The translations under genes and the position numbers were made by a program. From JACDAN01 sp036554945 (GTDB lineage Bacteria > Actinomycetota > Thermoleophilia > Gaiellales > Gaiellaceae), in NCBI GenBank assembly GCA_036554945.1, contig DATBMH010000070.1, positions 1 through 43,975 of the forward strand: a stretch of 43,975 nt of DNA. The letters run 5' to 3'. How positions within the stretch are numbered: position 1 is the stretch's first letter; each line of letters begins with the position of its first letter. Shown here one piece after another: positions 33,602 through 39,903 of this stretch. Under the pieces are notes generated by a model. The model did no database searches. It was not told the origin of the DNA and saw nothing but the letters and a program-made list of their open reading frames with translations.

Positions 33602-35065
33602 CTACGCGGTCGCCTTGGCCTGCGCCGTCTTGCGGGCGTGCTGCTTGATGAACGCCTCGACGCCGTCGTACGCGTCGTCGTCGTCGATCTGCTTCGGCGG
33701 CGACTTCATCAGGTAGGCGCTCGGCGCCTCCAGCGCCCCGCCGATGCCGTTGTTCAGCGCCAGCTTCGCGAGCCGGACGGCGTCGATGACGATGCCGGCC
33801 GAGTTCGGCGAGTCCCACACCTCGAGCTTGAGCTCGACGTTGAGCGGGACGTTCCCGAAGCTCGAGCCCTCCATCCGGATGTAGGCCCACTTGCGGTCGG
33901 TCAGCCAGGGCACGTAGTCGGACGGGCCGACGTGGACGTTCTCCGCGCCCATGTCGTACTCGAGCACCGAGGTCACGGCGTTCGTCTTCGAGATCTTCTT
34001 GGACTCCAGGCGCTCCCGCTCGAGCATGTTCAGGAAGTCCGAGTTCCCGCCGACGTTCAGCTGCATCGTCCGGTCGAGCTTGACCCCGCGGTCGCGGAAG
34101 ATCTGGGTCAGCGCGCGGTGCGTGATCGTCGCGCCGACCTGCGACTTGATGTCGTCGCCGATGATCGGCAGGCCGCGGTCCTCGAAGCGCTTGCGGAAGT
34201 AGCCGCCCTTCGCGATGAACACCGGCATGCAGTTCACCATGGCGCAGCCCGCGTTGAGGATCTGCTCGCTGTACCACTTCGTCGCCTCCTCGGAGCCGAC
34301 CGGGAGGTAGTTGACGACGACGTCGGTGCCGGTCTCCTGGAGGATCCGCACGACGTCGTCGGTGTCGCCCGGCGCCTTGTCGACGACGGCGGACAGGTAC
34401 TTGCCGAGCCCGTCGTGCGTCATCCCGCGCGAGACCTTGATCCCCGTCTTCGGCACGTCGGCGAACTTGTACGTGTCGTTCGGGTGCGCCCAGATCGCGT
34501 CGGCGAGATCCTTGCCGACCTTCGCCGTCGTGACGTCGAACGCCGCCGTGAACTCGATGTCGCGGACGTGGTAGCCGCCGAGGTCGACGTGCATCAGGCC
34601 GGGGACGAACTCGTCGGCGGGGGCGTCCTTGTAGTACTCGACTCCCTGCAGGAGGGAGTTCGCGCAGTTGCCGACGCCGATGATCGCGACGCGGACCTTG
34701 TCCTCGCTGCGCGGCGTCTTGCCGTTGGTTGAAGCCACTGGTCGGGTGCTCCTCTCTCCGGCCGGAGCGGACAGTCCCTCGGCCAGGATCTCGTTGATGA
34801 ACTCGTTGGTGTTGGTGCCGCGGTCGGCGGCGCGCTGCTGCAGCAGCTCCTTGAGCGCGGCCGGCATCCGGAGCAGGACGTCGCCCTCGCCCTTCGGCGG
34901 CGTGCCTCTGCGGCCGCTCGGCTCAAAGGGGACGGCGAAGCGCGACGCGAGGATCCCCACGGCGACGTCGTTGAGGTTGCTCCCGCGCTCGGCGACCTCC
35001 GCCGCCAGTCGCTGCTTCAGCTCGCCCGGCATCCGGACGAGCACGTCCTTCCTGCTAGCACTCAA
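33602..35065 (-). CDS. ino1: Tandem ribbon-helix-helix protein fused to inositol-3-phosphate synthase
   Basis: 487 aa in one frame with no stop. Residues about 5-50 and 61-105 are two RHH repeats: KDVLVRMPGELKQRL...SNLNDVAVGIL and GDVLLRMPAALKELL...TNTNEFINEIL, both with the Arc-type beta strand plus two helices. A short linker (GERSTRPVASTNGKTPR) leads to the synthase from about residue 120: NAD motif VAIIGVGNCANSLLQG, GGNSDFLNML, ELKLEVWDSPNSAGIVIDA. It converts glucose-6-phosphate to inositol-3-phosphate for phosphatidylinositol. The first start is TTG 35065 after an in-frame TAG; GTG 34738 with a strong Shine-Dalgarno gives a 378 aa enzyme of normal length. A palindrome overlaps the TTG. 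Fusion to DNA-binding repeats is, to my knowledge, not described. Confidence 0.85.
   Translation of the reverse strand: MSASRKDVLVRMPGELKQRLAAEVAERGSNLNDVAVGILASRFAVPFEPSGRRGTPPKGEGDVLLRMPAALKELLQQRAADRGTNTNEFINEILAEGLSAPAGERSTRPVASTNGKTPRSEDKVRVAIIGVGNCANSLLQGVEYYKDAPADEFVPGLMHVDLGGYHVRDIEFTAAFDVTTAKVGKDLADAIWAHPNDTYKFADVPKTGIKVSRGMTHDGLGKYLSAVVDKAPGDTDDVVRILQETGTDVVVNYLPVGSEEATKWYSEQILNAGCAMVNCMPVFIAKGGYFRKRFEDRGLPIIGDDIKSQVGATITHRALTQIFRDRGVKLDRTMQLNVGGNSDFLNMLERERLESKKISKTNAVTSVLEYDMGAENVHVGPSDYVPWLTDRKWAYIRMEGSSFGNVPLNVELKLEVWDSPNSAGIVIDAVRLAKLALNNGIGGALEAPSAYLMKSPPKQIDDDDAYDGVEAFIKQHARKTAQAKATA
34749..34759 (-). promoter_or_regulatory. Internal Shine-Dalgarno for the synthase-only start
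   Basis: GGAGAGAGGAG, 10 nt before in-frame GTG 34738. Starting there gives 378 aa, the usual synthase length, so two products (487 and 378 aa) may be made from one message. Confidence 0.55.
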
Positions 35066-35074
35066 GTGCTAGCA
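35053..35074. promoter_or_regulatory. 22 bp palindrome at the RHH-synthase start (probable operator)
   Basis: Perfect 10 bp arms TGCTAGCACT and AGTGCTAGCA with 2 bp between them. The palindrome abuts TAAGCT (35075-35080) and covers the TTG start 35065. Half-sites TAGCACT/AGTGCTA resemble CIRCE halves (TTAGCACTC...GAGTGCTAA), but CIRCE has a 9 bp spacer. Confidence 0.75.
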
Positions 35075-35080
35075 AGCTTA
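35075..35080 (-). promoter_or_regulatory. Putative -10 box of the RHH-synthase gene
   Basis: TAAGCT lies 2 nt past the preceding gene stop and 9 nt before TTG 35065. The palindrome occupies the region from the box to the start codon. Confidence 0.5.
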
Positions 35081-35082
35081 CC

Positions 35083-35715
35083 TCAGGAGGGCTTCAGCTG
35101 CCGCCGGACTGCGAGGATTCGCTGGGCGACCGTGATCCAGGCGGTGACGTTCAGCAGGTAGACGGCCCAGGGGAGCAGGCCCCACGGCGCGAGGAAGAGG
35201 CCCGAGACGATCACGAAGACGCGCTCCGCCCGGCTCCCGAGCCCGACGTCGCCCTTCAGTCCGAGCCCTTCGGCCTTGGCGCGCGTGTAGCTGACGAGGA
35301 ACGACGCCGTCATCGCCGCGAAGGCGGCGGCGAGCGCGATCTCGTTCCCGTCCCGCGCGAAGACCAGCGCGATCGCGCCGAGCATGGCCGCCTCGCCGAC
35401 GCGGTCCATCGTCGAGTCGAGGAAGGCCCCGAACGGCGTCCCTCTGCCGCTCTGCCGCGCCAGCGCGCCGTCGAGGACGTCCAGCAGCGAGCCGGCCCAG
35501 AACAGGAACGCGCCCGCCCAGAACCAGAGCAGCTCGTTGCGGTACTCGAAGTAGACGGCGACCGCGCCGAGGACGCAGACCGTGATGCCGAGAGCGGTCA
35601 GCGCGTCGGGGGTGATGCGCGTCCGGGAGAGCCCGCCGATCGAGCGCGACGCCAGTCGCCTGACGCCCGTCGTGTACCCCTCCTTGACCCGGAGGAGCCC
35701 GCTCTCGCGCGCCAC
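35083..35715 (-). CDS. CDP-alcohol phosphatidyltransferase, likely phosphatidylinositol-phosphate synthase
   Basis: 210 aa from GTG 35715, whose G is also the last base of the PAP2 TAG stop. Six or so membrane helices and the complete CDP-alcohol motif DVLDGALARQSGRGTPFGAF followed by LDSTMDR (D-x2-DG-x2-AR-x8-G-x3-D-x3-D). This family joins a CDP-diacylglycerol to an alcohol. The neighbour is an inositol-3-phosphate synthase, so the likely product is phosphatidylinositol phosphate, as in mycobacteria; phosphatidylglycerol-phosphate synthesis remains possible. It ends 17 bp before the synthase start. Confidence 0.88.
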   Translation of the reverse strand: MARESGLLRVKEGYTTGVRRLASRSIGGLSRTRITPDALTALGITVCVLGAVAVYFEYRNELLWFWAGAFLFWAGSLLDVLDGALARQSGRGTPFGAFLDSTMDRVGEAAMLGAIALVFARDGNEIALAAAFAAMTASFLVSYTRAKAEGLGLKGDVGLGSRAERVFVIVSGLFLAPWGLLPWAVYLLNVTAWITVAQRILAVRRQLKPS

Positions 35716-36473
35716 TAGACCCTGATGCGGAACGCGGGCGAGAGGAAGCGCCAGGTCTCGCGCCAGTAGACGATCGCGGCTGCGACCGCCGCGACCAGCA
35801 CGCCGGCTGCGATGTCGAGCCAGAAGTGGTTCCCGGTCGCCATGACCGAGATCCAGACCCAGACGGGCCAGGCGAGCCAGATCGCCTTCATGACCCACGA
35901 CTTGACGAAGAACGCGAGCGCGATGCCGACGATCAGCGCGTCAGCCGAGTGGAGGCTCGGCATCGCCGCGTACGGGTTCGACGCGAGCTGGACGAAGCTC
36001 GAGCCGTGGTTCGGCGAGCCCAGCACTGCGAGGGTGTCCGAGAAGCCGAACTCGGGGAGCATCCGCGGCGGCGCCGTCGGGATCAGGACGTAGCCGACGA
36101 GGCCGATCACGTTCGCCAGCATCAGGACGTTCCGGAAGCGCGTGAACGAGCCGTGCCGGCGCAGGTAGACCCAGAGCAGCGCGACCCCGACCACCGCGAA
36201 CTGCGAGAGCCAGTACGTCCACTGCATCGTCACGGCCAGCGAGCGCGAGGACTCGGCCCAGCTCTGGAGGGAGAGCTCCCAGAGCCCGGTGGCCCGCCGC
36301 TCGAAGTCGATGATCCCGCGCGCGTTGTCGAACGCGGCGCTGTCGCTGCGGTCGGCGACCCCGCGCGCGATCTGGTACGCGAAGACGAATCCGAACCAGA
36401 TGAGCACCTGGCGGAAGAGATCCAGCCATCCGCGTGGTAGCTGACGGCTGACGGCTGCGGCGGCGGCGGTCAA
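35715..36473 (-). CDS. PAP2-superfamily enzyme, AUR1/inositolphosphotransferase-like
   Basis: 252 aa with six or so membrane helices. The two catalytic blocks are MPSLHSADALIVG (PSxH motif) and MATGNHFWLDIAAG (H-x3-D motif), with PTAPPRMLPEFGF as in the AUR1-like branch. AUR1 enzymes move inositol phosphate between lipids; bacterial PAP2 proteins may also be phosphatases. Context with inositol-lipid genes favours a phosphatidylinositol-phosphate phosphatase or an inositol-lipid transferase. TTG 36473 follows TAAAGT-N7, a leaderless start. First gene of the three-gene operon. Confidence 0.82.
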   Translation of the reverse strand: MTAAAAAVSRQLPRGWLDLFRQVLIWFGFVFAYQIARGVADRSDSAAFDNARGIIDFERRATGLWELSLQSWAESSRSLAVTMQWTYWLSQFAVVGVALLWVYLRRHGSFTRFRNVLMLANVIGLVGYVLIPTAPPRMLPEFGFSDTLAVLGSPNHGSSFVQLASNPYAAMPSLHSADALIVGIALAFFVKSWVMKAIWLAWPVWVWISVMATGNHFWLDIAAGVLVAAVAAAIVYWRETWRFLSPAFRIRV

Positions 36474-36480
36474 ACAATGA

Positions 36481-36490
36481 ACTTTACAGT
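36481..36490. promoter_or_regulatory. Overlapping divergent -10 boxes (PAP2 and methyltransferase)
   Basis: ACTTTACAGT reads TAAAGT on the minus strand, 7 nt before TTG 36473, and TACAGT on the plus strand, 29 nt before ATG 36520. A second shared -10 like that at 21258. Confidence 0.5.
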
Positions 36491-36519
36491 GGCCCGCGGA
36501 GGCTACGAGCGAGCGCGGA

Positions 36520-37335
36520 ATGACCGAGTTCTCACACCAGGCGATCCGCCAGAGCGGCTACCTCCGCGACGGCTTCGCCGACCACTACGACGCGTTTCGG
36601 CCGCGACCGCCCACCGTGCTCCTGGAGGCACTCGCGCGCTACGCGGGCGGCCCGCCGCTGCGCGTCGTCGTCGACCTGGGAAGCGGCACCGGTCTTTCCA
36701 CGAGACCATGGGCGGGCCTTGCCGCCGAGGTCGTCGGGATCGAGCCGAACCCGGCGATGCGCGAGGTCGCGGAGTCGCGGGCGGCCGAGGAGAACGTCCG
36801 CTACGTCGATGCCTTCGCGAGCGACACGGAGCTGGACGACGAGAGCGTCGACCTCGTCACCTGCTCGCAGTCCTTCCACTGGATGGACCGGCCGCTCGTG
36901 CTGGCCGAAGCGGCACGCATCCTCAGGCCGGGGGGCATCTTCGCGGCCTACGACTACGACTACCCGGCGCTGATCCATCCGGAGGTGGACGCCGCGTTCG
37001 TCGAGCACACCCGGCTCCGCGCGCACTGGCGCAACGAGCACAGGGTCGAAGCCGGCTGGACGCGCACGCCGAAGACCGGTCACCTGGAGGCGATCCGCGA
37101 GAGCGGGCACTTCCGGTTCGCGCGCGAGTTCGTCGTCCACGACGAGCTCGCGGCGGACGCGGACGAGATCGTCGGCTTCGCAAGAAGCCTCGGCCTCGTA
37201 CCCGAGCTGATCGCGCTGGGCGTCTCGGAGGCGGACCTCGGGCTGACCGCGTTGGAGGAGACGACCCGGCGAGTGGTCGGCGACCGCCGCGTGCCGCTCG
37301 TCTTCGGCTATCGGGCCCGGCTGGGCGTCCGCTAG
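36520..37335 (+). CDS. Class I SAM-dependent methyltransferase
   Basis: 271 aa. SAM motif I is VVVDLGSGTGLST (about 48-60), followed by VVGIEPNPAMRE (motif post I) and CSQSFHWMDR and ARILRPGGIFAAYDYD (motif III). It fits the methyltransf_11 type. Substrate unknown; small molecule or lipid targets are common. Starts 46 bp from the divergent PAP2 gene. Converges on moaA with 4 nt overlap. Confidence 0.88.
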   Translation: MTEFSHQAIRQSGYLRDGFADHYDAFRPRPPTVLLEALARYAGGPPLRVVVDLGSGTGLSTRPWAGLAAEVVGIEPNPAMREVAESRAAEENVRYVDAFASDTELDDESVDLVTCSQSFHWMDRPLVLAEAARILRPGGIFAAYDYDYPALIHPEVDAAFVEHTRLRAHWRNEHRVEAGWTRTPKTGHLEAIRESGHFRFAREFVVHDELAADADEIVGFARSLGLVPELIALGVSEADLGLTALEETTRRVVGDRRVPLVFGYRARLGVR

Positions 37336-38321
37336 CCGCCGATCTGCGACATGGAGCGCGACGCGCGCACGAAGCCCGCGTCGTTGATCTTGTGCTTGAG
37401 CTCCTTGTGCCGGACGGCCCACCGGAGCAGCCCCGCGAGCTCGTCGTCCGAGGCGCCCTCCCGGAGCGGCGTCTTCAGGTCCCACTCGCGGCGGGAGAAG
37501 AGGCAGGTTCGCAGCTGGCCGTCGGCCGTCAGGCGGATCCGGTCACAGCTCGAGCAGAACGGCTCCGAGACCGGGTTCACGAAGCCGATCTCGCCGGCGC
37601 CGTCGGCGAACCGGAACCGCCGCGCGGTCGACGAGGCCTTCGCGGGGATTTCGACGAGCGGCCAGCGCTCCTCGATCAGCGCCCGGATCTCGCCGCCGGT
37701 GAGGACGTCGTCCGCGTCCCACCGCTCGTCGGCGTCGAGCGGCATGAACTCGATGAACCGCACGACGTAGGGCTTCCGGCGGGCCAGCTCCGCCAGCGCC
37801 GGCACCTCTTCCTCGGTGAAGCCGCGGATCGCGACGCAGTTGACCTTGATCGGCCCCAGCTCCGGGTACCGCTCGGCCGCCTCGAGCCCCGCGAGCACAC
37901 GGTCGAGGGCGTCGCGCCGCGTGATCTCCGCGAAGCGGACGTGCGAGAGGGAGTCGAGCGAGACGTTGAGGCGCCGCAGCCCGGCGTCGACGAGCGGGCC
38001 CGCGAACCGGTCCAGCAGGACGCCGTTCGTCGTCAGCGAGAGGTCGTTCACGCCCGGGATCTCCGAGAGCTGCGAGACCAGCACGGGCAGGTCGCGCCGC
38101 ACGAGCGGCTCGCCGCCGGTGAGGCGCACCTCCTCGACGCCCATCGCCGCGAGCACCCGGACGATCCTCGAGATCTCCTCGAACGTGAGGATCTCGGCCC
38201 GGCCGAGCCACTCCAGCCCCTCGGCGGGCATGCAGTAGCTGCAGCGGAAGTTGCACTTGTCCGTGACGGACACGCGCAGGCTCTTGATCTCGCGTCCCCA
38301 GCCGTCGGTGAGCGGATCCAT
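37332..38321 (-). CDS. moaA: GTP 3',8-cyclase (molybdenum cofactor biosynthesis)
   Basis: 329 aa, full length. The N-terminal radical-SAM cluster motif C-x3-C-x2-C is in DKCNFRCSYCMP, and the C-terminal cluster motif in FCSSCDRIRL plus LRTCLFS. The protein ends in the conserved GG (MSQIGG). With MoaC it converts GTP to cyclic pyranopterin monophosphate. No other molybdenum cofactor genes are visible nearby. ATG 38321, 9 nt after TAAGCT. Confidence 0.97.
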   Translation of the reverse strand: MDPLTDGWGREIKSLRVSVTDKCNFRCSYCMPAEGLEWLGRAEILTFEEISRIVRVLAAMGVEEVRLTGGEPLVRRDLPVLVSQLSEIPGVNDLSLTTNGVLLDRFAGPLVDAGLRRLNVSLDSLSHVRFAEITRRDALDRVLAGLEAAERYPELGPIKVNCVAIRGFTEEEVPALAELARRKPYVVRFIEFMPLDADERWDADDVLTGGEIRALIEERWPLVEIPAKASSTARRFRFADGAGEIGFVNPVSEPFCSSCDRIRLTADGQLRTCLFSRREWDLKTPLREGASDDELAGLLRWAVRHKELKHKINDAGFVRASRSMSQIGG

Positions 38322-38330
38322 ACGAAAACC

Positions 38331-38336
38331 AGCTTA
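38331..38336 (-). promoter_or_regulatory. Putative -10 box of moaA
   Basis: TAAGCT, 9 nt before ATG 38321; near-leaderless, no Shine-Dalgarno. Confidence 0.45.
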
Positions 38337-38343
38337 TCCCGTG

Positions 38344-38366
38344 GTTTAGGGGCGGCCGCCGGGAGA
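38344..38366 (+). promoter_or_regulatory. SigB-like promoter candidate for the CsbD gene
   Basis: GTTT (38344-38347), 13 nt, GGGAGA (38361-38366), reminiscent of the GTTT-N14-17-GGGTAT stress-sigma consensus in actinobacteria. Spacing is one short and the -10 differs. CsbD in Bacillus is SigB-controlled. Confidence 0.3.
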
Positions 38367-38403
38367 AAGACCGCACCCACAAGCTCCCGAGACTGGAGGG
38401 GTC

Positions 38404-38562
38404 ATGACGAATCGCGATCAGGTCGAAGGCGAAGTCAGAGAGCAGGTCGGCAAGGCCACCGACGACGAGTCGATGGAGAAGGAGGGCCAGGCGCAGGAGG
38501 CCTGGGGCGACGTGAAGGAGAAGGCCGGCGACGTCGAGGACGAGGTCCGCGACCGGCTATGA
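38404..38562 (+). CDS. CsbD-family stress protein
   Basis: 52 aa. MTNRDQVEGEVREQVGKATDDE...AWGDVKEKAGDVEDEVRDRL is the CsbD pattern: soluble, charged, helical, with repeated GE/GKA and KEKAGD. Function of CsbD proteins is unknown, but they are general-stress-induced in Bacillus. ATG 38404 is preceded by GGAGGGG (2-4 nt from the start). Its stop overlaps the next gene start (ATGA). Confidence 0.85.
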   Translation: MTNRDQVEGEVREQVGKATDDESMEKEGQAQEAWGDVKEKAGDVEDEVRDRL

Positions 38563-38732
38563 GCGACACAGACCGCGAGAGCGACGGGCCGCGCGAGGAC
38601 GCGCCGAACCCGACGCAGGAGGCGATCGACGAGGAAGGCCCGAGCGACAAGCCGGTCGACGTGGGCGGCTGGGAGGACAACGAGCCGAGCACGCACGCCG
38701 GCGAGGGCGGCCAGGACAGCGACGTCGCCTGA
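38559..38732 (+). CDS. Small acidic disordered protein
   Basis: 57 aa, very rich in D, E, G, P and S with almost no hydrophobic residues (MSDTDRESDGPREDAPNP... ...GGQDSDVA). It is translated from an ATG that overlaps the csbD-like stop by 4 nt, so the two form a coupled pair. No family recognised; probably intrinsically disordered and stress-related by association. Confidence 0.6.
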   Translation: MSDTDRESDGPREDAPNPTQEAIDEEGPSDKPVDVGGWEDNEPSTHAGEGGQDSDVA

Positions 38733-38764
38733 GAACCATGCGTGACGCACAGGGCGCGATGCGG

Positions 38765-38770
38765 TAGCGT
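38765..38770 (+). promoter_or_regulatory. Putative -10 box, leaderless TTG start
   Basis: TAGCGT, 7 nt, then TTG 38778. Confidence 0.5.
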
Positions 38771-38777
38771 CGCGCCC

Positions 38778-39260
38778 TTGTCGTTCTCGGACTGGCTGCT
38801 GTTCCTCCATGTGGCCGCGGCGTTCGCGCTCGTCGCTGCGCTGACCGTCTTCTGGTTCGTCGCCGTCACCGCGCGAAACGTCGATCGCCCGGTCGACTCG
38901 CTCCGCTTCTTCCGCATCGCGAGGCCGGCCAACGTGCTCGTCGTCGTCGGGACGATGGGCACGCTGATCTTCGGCATCTGGCTCGCGATCGACCTCGACG
39001 CCTACCAGGTCTGGGACGGCTGGGTGCTCGCGGCGATCGTCCTGTGGGCGATCGCGTCCGCCGCGGGCCAGCGCGGAGGGATCGTCTACGCGCAGGCGGC
39101 GAAGCTCGCGGGCGAGCTCGCGTCGCAGGGGAGGGGCGAGGAGCCGAGCGGCGAGCTCAAGGCCTTGCTGCAGGACCGGCGCGCCATGTGGCTCAACGTC
39201 GTCTCGTCCGCCCTGGTGCTCGCGATCCTCGTCGTGATGATCTACAAGCCCGGCGCATGA
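38778..39260 (+). CDS. DUF2269-like integral membrane protein A
   Basis: 160 aa with four membrane helices, starting L/M-SFSDWLLFLHVAAAFALV. The TTG 38778 start follows TAGCGT by 7 nt; an upstream ATG-less extension is possible but lacks family-like sequence. The stop overlaps the next gene start by 4 nt (ATGA), which encodes a similar protein, so they may pair. Function unknown. Confidence 0.75.
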   Translation: MSFSDWLLFLHVAAAFALVAALTVFWFVAVTARNVDRPVDSLRFFRIARPANVLVVVGTMGTLIFGIWLAIDLDAYQVWDGWVLAAIVLWAIASAAGQRGGIVYAQAAKLAGELASQGRGEEPSGELKALLQDRRAMWLNVVSSALVLAILVVMIYKPGA

Positions 39261-39724
39261 GCGCGTTCGCCGTGATCCGGCCGGACGACTGGAACTTCCC
39301 GCTGCTCCTGCACGTCCTCGGCGCGACGGTGCTCGTCGGCGGTCTCGTCGCCGCGGTCACGGCGCTGCTCCTGGGCTGGCGGCGCGACTCGGCGTTCTAC
39401 ACGCGCCTGGGCTTCTGGGCGCTGCTCGCCGTCGCCTTCCCGGCCTGGTGGGCGATGCGGATCGGCGGCCAGTGGATCTACTCGAAGGAGGGCTTCGACG
39501 AGCTGGAGACCGAGCCGGGCTGGCTCGGCGTCGGCTTCATCACGGCCGAGCTCGGCGGGCTCATCCTGCTGATCACGATCGTCCTCACCGGGATCGGCAT
39601 GCGCCGGCTGCGCAACCGGCCGGACTCGACGAGCGTGCTCACGCGGATCGGCGGCGTGCTGGCGTCGCTGATCCTGCTCGCCTACGTCGTCGCGGTGTGG
39701 GCGATGTCCGCCAAGCCGGATTGA
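39257..39724 (+). CDS. DUF2269-like integral membrane protein B
   Basis: 155 aa, four membrane helices, similar in layout to protein A (early LLLHVLGATVLVGGLVAA, late LTRIGGVLASLILLAYVVA). ATG 39257. Immediately downstream of the stop lies a long near-palindrome. Probably forms a two-component membrane complex with A; function unknown. Confidence 0.75.
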   Translation: MSAFAVIRPDDWNFPLLLHVLGATVLVGGLVAAVTALLLGWRRDSAFYTRLGFWALLAVAFPAWWAMRIGGQWIYSKEGFDELETEPGWLGVGFITAELGGLILLITIVLTGIGMRRLRNRPDSTSVLTRIGGVLASLILLAYVVAVWAMSAKPD

Positions 39725-39889
39725 GGAGGGTTTGGCGCGATAGCGGCTGAGCCGCAGGGCCGCGCTGCTCGTCCCGAGGACGGCGTCCTCAGTCGCGTCC
39801 GTATCTCATCGATACGAACGCTGCCTGCGTCCTTGCCTCGGAACGATCATCGCGCCCCTGCGACGAGCGCCATCACGCCAAACCCTCCT
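39724..39889. repeat. Approximately 166 bp imperfect palindrome (MITE-like or long hairpin)
   Basis: Outer arms AGGAGGGTTTGGCG (39724-39737) and CGCCAAACCCTCCT (39876-39889) are perfect 14 bp inverted repeats. Inside, the arms keep matching with small gaps (CGCAGGG with CCCCTGCG, CCGAGG with CCTCGG) to the centre CGTATC-TCATC-GATACG (39800-39816). It begins at the last base of the upstream gene stop and ends 3 bp before the EamA -10 box. Non-coding. Confidence 0.75.
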
Positions 39890-39891
39890 AC

Positions 39892-39897
39892 TAGCCT
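39892..39897 (+). promoter_or_regulatory. Putative -10 box, leaderless EamA start
   Basis: TAGCCT, 6 nt, then GTG 39904, right after the palindromic element. Confidence 0.55.
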
Positions 39898-39903
39898 TCC
39901 CGC

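Noticed and set aside
35053..35074. Classic CIRCE (HrcA) element
   Set aside because: Half-sites match but the spacer is 2 bp instead of 9, and the gene is not a chaperone gene; kept as a probable RHH operator.
35083..35898. Extended 271 aa CDP-alcohol transferase
   Set aside because: The extra 61 residues are antisense-like Arg/Gly sequence inside the PAP2 gene; GTG 35715 overlaps the PAP2 stop.
39724..39889. Protein-coding sequence inside the palindrome
   Set aside because: No open frame with a start and family-like sequence; the symmetric structure explains the region better.
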